Shown: piece by piece, positions 34,463 to 43,496 of the stretch
Numbering within the stretch: position 1 is the stretch's first letter
How the letters are laid out: every line of letters starts with the position of its first letter
Assembly (NCBI GenBank): GCA_014905825.1
Contig: JACGCN010000017.1
Coordinates: 992,001-1,056,000 of the forward strand
Length of the DNA: 64,000 nt
Source of the DNA: Lyophyllum atratum
Taxonomy: Eukaryota; Basidiomycota; Agaricomycetes; Agaricales; Lyophyllaceae
Reading direction: 5' to 3'
The notes under the pieces: generated by a model
Database searches by the model: none
Seen by the model: the letters and a program-made list of their open reading frames with translations, nothing else
Told to the model about the DNA's origin: nothing
Position numbers and translations under genes: made by a program

Positions 34463-35855
34463 AAATGAGCAGGTTAGCCAGCCAATGCAAATCCTGTGTT
34501 ACAGTGTTGACGCGAAAACGAAACCGTAAGGTCGAGTAAAGCGTAGATTTCGGAGAAAGTCAGGAAATGAATGAGGTTATGCACCGTATAAAAGGCATCT
34601 TACCGTCAATAACATCTGTACCTCAGGGAAGCAAGAGAACACAAGGAGCATGGTGTTGAATACCAATGTTCATGGCTTCGACGCGGTGTTTGAGAAATGG
34701 GTGATGGTGTTCGAGAGCAGTTCAGGATTGAGACCAGCAGCGATATTCAATTTCAAAAACCGTCGTTCCAGACATTCGTTAAAGTTATGGATCTCGTAAA
34801 ATGCAGGCAGGAAGGCCGCATAGGTGGACAATAGGAGGATTAAATTTAGAACAAAGGTGTCACGAGACAAGCAGAAACGTGGCGACAAAAATTGATGGCG
34901 AACGTGACCTGTTCTGGGGGGTAAAACCTACTACTAAAGTAGCAGGAACTAAAGTAGCAGGTACACCTCTCCTGGAGTCCGAGTGTACACTGCCTCTACT
35001 GTCGACTACATCTTAGTCTATCCATTCTGCGCCGTGCCCTTGCCCAGAGATACGCCTCTTCATGCGCGCTGGTTTTATTTGACGACGACTGTGGTATTTC
35101 TACTCGCGAAATGCCCGCTGATCTTCTGACTGCTCTTTCATCATCTCTCCAATCCCGCGTTACATGCCAATCAGCTGCACCTACTCGTCGTACACTGATC
35201 ATTCTCAGAAGACTTCACGTCCTCGTCGTACCCTGATCATTCTCAAAAGGTTCATCGAGCAAGTAAAGTGTCTATCAAGTTTCTAAAGTGTTCATTGCAT
35301 ATCCATATCCACTCAGCGCAGAGCCTTCGATGGGTTGACACCTATGCGCTATTTCAGGATCGATCAACGGGCCCAAGCGGCTCAGTGACCTGGCTTTCTT
35401 CAGGGTTAGCTCAGGTGCTGGCACCACGAAACGCTCCGAGCTCGGTTGGGGACATTATACGAGAGGTAACAGGTGTCCTCGCGCTATTTGCCTTCCTCGC
35501 CCTCTTCTTCCTATTCCGGTAATGCCTCTTCAGCGTGATCCGTCGCTTGATGCCTCTGTGGCTCGAAACCCATCCGCACGAGGTGAATTTATTGCATTTT
35601 CGTTGTTGTTCATTCTTAAATACTAGTACGACTGCGTTGGCTGCGACTTTATGTTCGTATGAGTTAAAGGGATTCAGCCGGATTGAGGATAGGGCGGCAC
35701 CGAATCTGGGATTGTTAGTTGATGGTATGGCTCCCGCTCACGAAATTGAGTAGGAATGGTTGGCATGGCCGCAAAGGACAAGAGGATGGGCCTTGAGAAT
35801 TCGACAGACCATGATTCTACAGGTGTTAACTTGGATGCTTCTCTGATCATGACAA
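34463..35855. other. Gap with short repeats; no convincing gene
   Basis: It contains the palindromic motif at 34926-34946 followed by a second half-unit (34947-34962). A 38 bp-period tandem duplication at about 35185-35251 shares GTACNCTGATCATTCTCA. The right end (from about 35655) is the start of an inverted duplication shared with about 39150-39350. A small ORF at 35268-35522 has a hydrophobic tail, but it has no family support. Confidence 0.5.
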
Positions 35856-35960
35856 GCATTAATGGGGTAGTGGTAACCTGGGTCGTTGCCATGAAGGAAA
35901 CTTTGAACTATCCAACTGGATCGACCCGCCGGGGGTTCGATTCCCTCTTAATGCAACCAC
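35655..35960 (+). repeat. Inverted duplication, left copy (tRNA-Gly with its 5' flank)
   Basis: This tract aligns with the reverse complement of about 39055-39350. Shared blocks include ATGAGTT...CAGCCG, GGTATGGCTCCCGCTCA, TTGAGTA and CTACAGGTGTT. The flanks have diverged while the tRNA exons are the same. Confidence 0.75.
35856..35955 (+). tRNA. tRNA-Gly(GCC) with intron
   Basis: The acceptor stem GCATTAA/TTAATGC is perfect, with discriminator A. The D arm is GGGT/ACCT, the anticodon stem GGTCG/CGACC with loop TTGCCA, and the T arm contains GGTTCGATTCC. The anticodon GCC reads glycine codons GGC and GGU. About 29 nt between A37 and base 38 is an intron in the standard place. A T6 run at 35973-35978 is the Pol III terminator. 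Confidence 0.9.
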
Positions 35961-36634
35961 GCACTGCAGTAGTTTTTTAGCATTGGTAAGCGGGATAGCT
36001 GCATCATGCCTGCATGACATGAGAACTGCTCTGATTCCTAAATCCTTCAAGTTTGACAGCCTAGTAAGTTGTAACTTGTAGTACGCGTGTGAGTGAAGGA
36101 CACCATGTGTTTAAATTTTGTCCTCATTCATGGGCTAGTATTTCTAGCAAAGTAACATATGCAGCATGTATCTAGCTAATCATGGACATCAGCGAGGATG
36201 ATTGGGCGATCTAATCTAATCTGTTTATTGGCTCTAAATGTCACGTCAGTGAAATTGACATCTTCTTGCAAGCTGCTATCTGCGTCCATCAATCGTCGGG
36301 ATCGCACTACTGGACGGTGAATATTCCCAGTGGTCGAGCGCAAAATGCCCGACCCGCTCTTTCCACTCTCTTTCCTGTTCTCATCATTGTGTTTCTCGGG
36401 CAGGCAAGGCGACCATTGATCGTCATCGTCATCAGTGGCGATACCCTCTTGGCCTCCAGTTGTAGTTTCATCTTCAACCCAAGCACGCCCAGCCCACTCC
36501 GCACACGTTACACCCTACGTAGCACCCTCGCCCCGGCCGGCATACACGGTGCGTATGCCCCGTTTCCATGACTCCCACTTCCGGAGATACTAACCGATGA
36601 CCCGCAGCGCAGTCCTTGACCAGCGACGCCCACC
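35956..36634 (+). other. Upstream region of the MAPKK gene; contains a dispersed repeat
   Basis: No coding region is seen. Positions 36193-36262 match the reverse complement of 47152-47224. The last 300 bp are probably promoter and 5' leader of the kinase gene. Confidence 0.5.
36193..36262 (-). repeat. Dispersed repeat copy A
   Basis: The reverse complement reads ATGTCAATTTCACTGACGTG..., then AGATTAGATTAGATC, then CAATCATCCT, and matches 47152-47224. It includes a stem of AAATGTCA/TGACATTT type in the other copy. Confidence 0.65.
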
Positions 36635-38224
36635 ATGTCCACCCCCCTGCGCACAAAACGCAACTTCAAGTCCCTCCAGCTCCCCGTCGACGACCCCATC
36701 GACCCCGCCCCCACCCCCGCCCCCTTACCCGTCCCCACCCGCCTCGCCCCCGCCGGCCCCCAGCCGCAGCCCAACAAACGCCGCCCCCCGCCCCTCGGCG
36801 ACGCCCCGCCCGTCCAAGGCTTCCTCTCCCCCTCCGGCCCAGGCCTCGACTCCGCCATCGGCTCCGGCGTCGGGAGCGGCCGGCACAGCGCCCTCCACGC
36901 GACCCTCGCGAAGATGGAGCTGCATGCGCCGTCGGTGGAGATTAGCGACCTTAAGAATGCGGATCTGAGGAATATGGCGGAGCTGGGGCAGGGGAATGGG
37001 GGGAGCGTGATGAAGGTGGAGCATGTGCCTAGTGGGACTGTCATGGCCAAGAAGGTGTGTCTCCTTCTCCAGTTGTAACTTGGGTTGGGTTGGGGCATGG
37101 AAGCTGATGGTGGTATAGATCGTCCTCATCGACGCGAAACCCTCAGTACGCAAGCAAATCCTGCGCGAGCTCCAAATCATGCACTCCTGCAAATCGCCCT
37201 ACATCGTCTCCTCCTACGGCGCCTTCCTCGCCGAGCCCAACATCTGCATCTGCATGGAGTTCATGGACAAGGGCTCCTTCGACGGGATCTACAAGAACAT
37301 CGGCGCCATCGACATCGAGGTCGTGAGGCAGGTCGCGCATGCGGTGCTGGAGGGGCTGATGTATTTGTATGACGTGCACCGGATTATACACCGCGACATC
37401 AAGCCGTCGAATATATTGTGTAACTCGCAGGGCCAGATCAAGCTGTGCGACTTTGGCGTGTCGGGCGAGCTGATCAACTCTATCGCGCATACGTTCGTCG
37501 GGACCTCTATATACATGTCTGTGCGTGCCCCTCCCTCCCTCCCTCCCTCCCTTCCTTATAGAACTAACACACACCCGATTTGTAACAGCCCGAACGCATC
37601 CAAGGCGCCGAATACTCCGTCAAATCCGACGTCTGGTCCCTCGGCATCTCCCTCATCGAGCTCGCCCTCGGCCGCTTCCCCTTCTCCGACCCCGACGACT
37701 CCGACGACTCCGACCTCGACTCCTTCCCCCCGCACTCCTCCCACACCGACCTCTCCAAAACAGCTACCCACCGCGACTCTCTCCTCCCTCCTCCCTCCTC
37801 CTCCACCTCCTCAACCACCTCCTCCCCAAATTCTGGTAAAACAGCGCGAAGAAGGAGTGGGGGGAAGAGAAAGAGCAGGGGGGTGAGCCTGCACGGGGAG
37901 GGCATGACGATGTCGATTATCGAGCTGATGCACCAGATTGTGAAGGAGCCGGCGCCGAGGCTGGGCCCGGAGGGGCGGTTTGGGAGGGAGGAGGAGGAGT
38001 TTGTGGATGCGTGTTTGGAGAAGGATCCGGAGGTGAGGAGGACGCCGAAGGAGCTTTTGGTGCGTGTCTCTCTTTCTTTCTTTATTGAGGATTGTTGGGG
38101 ATCGGTGGGGGTGTGAGGATTTTGGGTTGGAGCTGACGTTTTTTTTTGGTTGTAGGCGTTTGCGTGGATGGATCGGGCGAGGGAGAGTACCTTTGATCTC
38201 AGGGAGTGGGCTGGGACGTTCTGA
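36635..38224 (+). CDS. STE7: MAP kinase kinase, Ste7/Fuz7 type
   Basis: Four exons (36635-37054, 37119-37520, 37589-38059, 38156-38224) give 453 aa; all junctions are GT-AG and in phase. It is a dual-specificity kinase that phosphorylates the MAPK of the mating/filamentation pathway. The Pro-rich N-terminus (MSTPLRTKRNFKSLQLP) is typical. The glycine loop is LGQGNGGSV, the ATP-binding Lys is in VMAKK (about 140), the catalytic loop HRDIKPSN has Asp233, and DFG is at 251-253. The MEK-type activation loop has Ser261 and Thr265 (INSIAHTFVGT). Between subdomains IX and X lies a long Ser/Thr/Asp/Pro insertion (DPDDSDDSDL ... TSSPNSGK), longer than usual. Intron 2 has a CCCT microsatellite. The start has a good context (CACCATGTC). 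Pathway assignment rests on similarity to Ste7/Fuz7 proteins recalled from memory. Confidence 0.93.
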
Positions 38225-38598
38225 GGTGCGGGTGTCGTTTGGGAGGGTGTCGATGTATGTGGATGGCATGTATATCTGGCTCAGGATATACCACGTATTG
38301 TGTATTGTATATAATTACCCCGAATTTCTGATATCATGGATGGAGCTCGGACGGTTTCGCTTCGGCTTCAGTATTGCGACGTCACTCGAAGTTACTGATA
38401 ATGAGTTGGAAGGGGCTTATGCGGAGTCCATGTACATATGAACTTGGATATATATGGCCAGAGGTCAATGGAGCCCTGGATGCGGTCACTGGTGTCGTTC
38501 ACTCATGCAGGCTGTCAAAGGCTGAAGGATAATCGATAACCATGGATCGCGAGCTAAAAAAGAGTTAAGCTGGTCCAACCATGGCGAGACCTGTTGAA
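38225..38598. other. Intergenic, MAPKK 3' flank
   Basis: I see no gene. The T6 terminator of the minus-strand tRNA-Cys lies here (an A-run at 38556-38561). Confidence 0.5.
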
Positions 38599-38697
38599 AG
38601 TCCCGACGGTGGTTCGAACACCGGACCCTGCGATGAAGCCATGAAACATGATCATGTATGACTGCAATCGCATGCTATACCACTTAGCTATCGAGAC
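38599..38697 (-). tRNA. tRNA-Cys(GCA) with intron
   Basis: The acceptor stem GTCTCGA/TCGGGAC has discriminator T, the U73 typical of tRNA-Cys. The anticodon stem is TGCGA/TCGCA with loop TTGCAG, so the anticodon is GCA. A 27 nt or so intron follows position 37. The T arm is CGGTG-TTCGAAC-CACCG. A T6 run lies about 38 nt downstream. Confidence 0.88.
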
Positions 38698-39057
38698 TGG
38701 TACCCGTGGAGGGGCTTGGTCGGTTCGGTACGTGAGGACTTCGGTCTCCATTTGCACTTCGCTTGTTCTATGCAGGGTCATCTAGGGCACCCGGAGGCGG
38801 CAGGTGAAGAGATATTGAGAGTGTCGTCGGCCTGGGGCTGACTCCTGAGCTTGGGGATCAGCGGGGGTTCTTGATTGGTACCACCTATTACGGGGGGGCT
38901 TTGCGTGCTCGGTGTGGTTTCTGGTCTACAGAGCCGACAGGAACCATCGATTAATCGTCAGTCCTGCCCAGTGCGGGTGCGTGAGCTCTCAAGCCCCGCA
39001 GCTAACTATCCCGGCTGCCTATGCTTTTTAAAAAAGGGTTTGAGTATGTTGTCTCAT
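38698..39057. other. Intergenic between tRNA-Cys and tRNA-Gly
   Basis: I see no gene. A T6 run for the minus-strand tRNA-Gly lies at about 39030-39035. Confidence 0.5.
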
Positions 39058-39350
39058 TGCATTAAGAGGGAATCGAACCCCCGGCGGGTCGAGTCAGTAG
39101 TACGTGCAACCAATGGCAACGACCCAGGTTACCACTACCCCATTAATGCTTGTTGGATCAACGTACCAACTAAACACCTGTAGAACTACTTAGAGCGTCT
39201 CGTCCTCTCGTCCTTCTCATCCTTTGCATCCAGTCCAACCATGACTACTCAACTTCCTGAGCGGGAGCCATACCGGCGACCAGCGATCTTAGATTCGGTG
39301 CAGCGCTACCCATAGTTCGGCTGGATCCGTTCAACAACTCATATGATACC
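39055..39350 (-). repeat. Inverted duplication, right copy (tRNA-Gly with its 5' flank)
   Basis: This is the reverse-complement partner of 35655-35960, with the MAPKK gene between them. About 200 bp upstream of the tRNA is recognisably similar. Confidence 0.75.
39058..39149 (-). tRNA. tRNA-Gly(GCC), second copy, different intron
   Basis: Its exons appear identical to 35856-35955: acceptor GCATTAA/TTAATGC, anticodon GCC and the same T arm. The intron is about 21 nt and unrelated in sequence (TTGGTTGCACG...), so the exons are constrained while the intron has turned over. Confidence 0.9.
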
Positions 39351-39596
39351 TGTCCTGGCTCCTCCATTGAAAGTCACACTAGCGGCACCCTATCCGCTAA
39401 ATGAGCAGGCACGGTAGTGCTTTCGTGCCGAAACGCACCGACAAAACAATGGGAATCGGGTTTTGAACCGCCAGATGATGGTGGTTCAGGTTCAAGGAGC
39501 CCCCCCGATTTGGAGAAGATCCATATCACTGGCGCGACGACAGGCGTGCCATCATGTGCACATGTAGTGGTTGATGGAGCATTGGAATAACTAGCG
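39150..39596. other. Intergenic; tRNA-Gly 5' flank and upstream region of the secreted-protein gene
   Basis: The first 200 bp belong to the inverted duplication. I see no coding region. Confidence 0.5.
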
Positions 39597-40705
39597 ATGA
39601 GTAGCTCGATGCAAGAGTGGCCGACGATGCTTCAACACCATCATCTCCATCTCGTCCTCTTCATCTGCTCTTTTCTCCCCTCGCTTACCACCTCCCAATG
39701 GGCTGACAACCACTACGCAGGTACTCAATACATCTTCTACAACGGTACCATCTCCGGCCGCTTCGTCCATCCTCCCGGCCAGTCAAGCTGTCCTGACTAC
39801 CACCTCGGTCCCCATGCACTCACCTCTCTCTTTGTCGGAGTCAACCCTCCCTGGGATGCTAATCCCTTCTTCTTCGACCTCTACCACATCTCCTCTACAG
39901 AAAGCATTCTATACACCTACGACTCAATATACAACCTGGAATTCACCACCGCCGCGTACGTCTGTAGGAAATATGGTCAGCCATGTGGAGACGTCGAGTT
40001 CATGCCGTTTTATTTTCTGCCGGTGGAGATGGTGAATTTGAAAGACGCGAAGGTGGAGAGAGTGACCGTGGGTGCGGAAACGGGATATCGTGTGAGGGGC
40101 GACGAGAAGACTTGGGTTGGCAATGGGACGGTTAACGATGACCTCGAAGTCACGATACCCTTGATGTTACAGAGCAGGATGAGTGTACGGGCAGCCTACA
40201 TTATACGTGGTACGTTGGTCGCAATTCCCCATCTCGATCACCTCTCTTTCTCAATCCTGAATACATACGAAAGAGCCTAAACTAACCAGGTAACGCCCTG
40301 CTCAGGAACTCATCCATACCATTCACATACGACATGACATTTTCCAACACCACCGCTTCCGCGACCTTCTTCCTCAATGCCCCATACGGCGCCCTGACCC
40401 TCCAGTTCTCTGGCGATCGAGCAGACATTCGACCGCATAAATCGCCGTTCCCTGCCATCGGATTAGACACTTCCGATCCGAGTAAACCGTCTTTTACATA
40501 CTCGAATGGGACCGCCTTCTCATTCGTCAATGACCCGTATGATGGGCGGTGGTACGCTACAGCGCCGCGGCCTTCCGCCACAGCGTCTTCTTCCGCTCCA
40601 GCGTCTCAGTCTTCCCAAGACAACGCGGCAGTGAATGGGAGTGCACGGTACTCGATGGTTTGTTGGGCGTTTGGGGTCACCACTTTGGTTGCCTTTGTTG
40701 TTTAA
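39597..40705 (+). CDS. Secreted, probably GPI-anchored protein of unknown function
   Basis: Two exons (39597-40209, 40290-40705) are joined in phase by an 80 nt intron (GTACGT...CCAG), giving 342 aa. The N-terminus has a signal peptide (hydrophobic core near residues 17-30, LHLVLFICSFLPSL). The mature part has several N-glycosylation sites (NGT, NGT, NSS, NTT, NGT, NGS) and four or more Cys. It ends with a Ser/Ala-rich stalk and a hydrophobic tail (MVCWAFGVTTLVAFVV), as for GPI attachment. It probably sits at the cell surface or wall. I do not recognise a domain. The upstream ATG was chosen because it gives the signal peptide and opens the frame. Confidence 0.75.
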
Positions 40706-41184
40706 GGAGCGACGTCAATTTCCTTGGATGCTCTATCCGTCTGGTGTTTCCTTGTCGGCGCGATTTCCGCTTCACGACCTTTTATGACTGGCACTTCTCA
40801 GTGTTCTCATGTTGATGAATGATCAACCATCGACTTTATATTACAAAATGCAATAAATTCACCTCGTGCGGATGGCTGCTGCCCCAGAGAGACATCGAGC
40901 GATGAATCGCACTCGAAGAGGCGTTTTTCCCTGGGAAGTATGTATCCAGACCTTTCCGAACACCAGTTCAGCCAGTAAGGTCAAGTTACGATGCAGTGAT
41001 GCTAACAAGGTCATGGAGTCTCTGGACGGCCTAATTGATGTTACCGCTGAACAACGAAGAAGTCCTCGGTTCACAACCAATAAGTAAGGAGTGGGAACTA
41101 TAATACCATTCGTTAACTTGCCCAATACATATGAAATACAATACAACAGATCCTTCCCCGCCTGACCAACATACACTGACAGTT
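40706..41184. other. Intergenic between convergent genes
   Basis: It holds the 3' flanks of the secreted-protein gene and the ferric reductase gene. An AATAAA-like sequence near 40850 may serve polyadenylation. I see no gene. Confidence 0.5.
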
Positions 41185-43496
41185 CTACACAGCAAACACC
41201 TCCGTATGCAACCCCACCTCCCTCCCCCTCGCCTTACACCCCGCAACAGCATTCGCCGCCTCCCGCGTCAACCCCTCCGGCCCACTCGCACACACCGCCA
41301 GCCTCCCCCCAAGCTCAAACCTCCCCCCTCCCTCCCTCCCCTGTTCCTGTTTCTCCACATCCCCCGCTCCCTCCTGCTCATCAACACACCCACACCCACA
41401 CAGCTCCTCCTCACTCCCCCCCACGCTCTTCCCCCCCACATCATCATCATCGAGACAAAGCCCCGCCATCCCCCTTACGAGCCTCCCCATCTCCGGCCTC
41501 CCCCCAACGCGCACCTCCAGCCCCGGAATCCCCACCTCCTCAGGGGAACACATGCACGTCACATACACCGTCATCCGGAGGGCCACCATCGATCCCGGGG
41601 CGGATGCGGCGAGCGCGAGGGCGCGCAGGAGCGGGGCGAACCATTTGATGGAGCCGAAGGATCGTGTGCACCATACGAAATGTACCGTCCTCGTCTTGAC
41701 ACTACGAGTCTTGCCGGTCCGAGCAGCAGCAGCGACGATCGAATCCATCAGCCCCACCGCAAACGTCGCCCCGCTCCCACCCGCTACCAATAGCACCCGC
41801 TCATACTCCCCCAGCTTCAGCGAACACCCGCCATACGGGCCGTCGAACATCACTTGCACCGGTATGGGTACAGGCTTTCTATTTCTGGGGACGGCGATGA
41901 GCCCAGAAGACGATGGGCCCTCTTCTCCTTCTCCTTCCGCACTCGTGGATTCGGTTTCTTTGAACGCCTCCTCCTCCTGCTTCGCAGCGTACTCGTTAAG
42001 CGCCCTAGTCCAATCACCCACCACCCTAGCCCCGAGCAACACCCCCGGCCTCTCCCCCGCCCTCACCAAGTCTCTCCCCCCCTCCTCATAACAAGAATAC
42101 CCCGCCACGTCCCCCGCGCTTAGGCACGTCGTTTCGCTCCCAGACGCGGACGGAGCGCACATAACACTAAGCGGATGCGCTTCGAACGCCCGTCCCCCAA
42201 AGAACACGCGCACGCGGAGGTGCTGCCCCGCGCGGAAGCCGGCGTCGCAGTCTGGTATATGTATCTTTAGGGTAAAAAAGGTTCACCTAAGGCTGCAGGC
42301 GAGATTTTGAGGGCAGGACGAAAAACGCACGAGAGTCATCTGATTATCCACCCTAATAAGCTGCGCGTCCTTCAACCTGAACCGACCCGCCCGCATCAAG
42401 ATATCGAACGCATATATCGCAATAGGCGGGAATATCCACGGCGCCGCATATATCGTATGATAGCACACCGTGATAAAGAACGCCGGGACAGCCAAGAAGC
42501 TACCCAACCATCCCCATCAGCCCCATATCCACCACAATGAACGAAAGCGACGAAGAGAACTCACTGGACCCAATAAAACACCCCCCACGCCCACACCCTC
42601 ACCGGCCTCAAACTACTAACAACAATCACCCCCATCACCCCCAGCGCCGCCACCCCACTCCCCTCCTTCTGCTGCCCCAAAATAGGCATATCCCACTCCA
42701 AATGGTTCCGAATCCACAGCGCCCCATGCACCAGCGCCGCCAGCCCCATCGTCCTTCCAGCCCAGCGGTGCAGGGCGTTAAGCCGGGTGTACGCGAAGAA
42801 CGGCGGGAGGAGGAGGGAGAGCGGGGTGTTCTTGGAGGCGAGGAGGAAGACGGGGGGGAGCTGGGCGAGGGCGAGGAAGCCGGCGCGGTTGGAGTTGGAG
42901 AGGAGGGGGGCGGAGGTACAGATGCAGGCTAGGACGGTGGAGGAGTAGGCTGTGATTAAGAGGACTGCGGAGGAGAGGTTAGGATTGGAGCACGAAGAAG
43001 GGAGGGGGGAGAACGTACTTTGACCAGCGTTGAGCCCGATGCCGGGTGGTGTCCAGTAGATCACCGAGCCCAGCGCTGAGAGGACCCTCGCAAGGATGAC
43101 ATGGCTATTCCGCCTCTGCGGCACCTGCTGTAGTTCAGAGATACTGTGTACCCTCCCGCAGCATGATTTCCTCTCCTTCTCTGGTGTATCCAACTCTTCC
43201 GTCGGCTTATCGTCAAGGCGAGTATAACGGCCCCGCCAGTCCTCACTAACGCCAAAGACCTCCGATGCCCATTTTCTCCGGGTGCTAAGAATGGCAGGGA
43301 GTGCAATCAGCACGAAGACAGCCAGCGCAGAAGTCCAGGCGATGGTGAACTTGATCTGCCATTTCGGATCCTCGACATAAGAGCTACATCGTGGGATCAG
43401 CTTCTTGTATCAAGTGGAAGAGATATAGACGGAAAGGGCGTACTTGTATTGCTGAAGCTCGGTGGGGATGACCGGGGGGGCTCCTGTATCTGCCAT
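41185..43496 (-). CDS. Ferric-chelate reductase / NADPH oxidase-like flavocytochrome (FRE family)
   Basis: Five exons on the minus strand (43496-43444, 43383-43019, 42964-42565, 42499-42331, 42264-41185) with four introns of 54-66 nt give 688 aa, all in phase. The N-terminal half has several membrane helices, including haem-coordinating helices (HRWAGRTMGLAALVHGALW and WVHFLAVPAFFITVCYH). A FAD-binding region follows (GGRAFEAHPLSV, the HPF/L-S type motif), then NADPH-binding segments (VAGGSGATF; CASGPEGL near the C-terminus). Such enzymes reduce extracellular ferric or cupric ions at the plasma membrane for uptake. The nucleotide-binding half has two acidic/Gly-rich insertions (KQEEEAFKETEST...; DDDDVGGKSVGGSEEE...) longer than usual. 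No permease or multicopper oxidase partner lies beside it. Confidence 0.9.

Noticed and set aside
36508..37192. Long minus-strand ORFs antisense to the MAPKK
   Set aside because: Antisense shadows of a GC-rich Pro-rich exon; the plus strand has clear kinase motifs and introns.
39430..39500. A tRNA-like stretch with GGGTTTTGAACC
   Set aside because: No complete cloverleaf could be drawn; acceptor and anticodon arms do not pair.
36635..43496. A functional gene cluster (secondary metabolism or defence island)
   Set aside because: Kinase, secreted protein, reductase and transporter genes have unrelated roles and mixed strands, with no core biosynthetic enzyme beside them.
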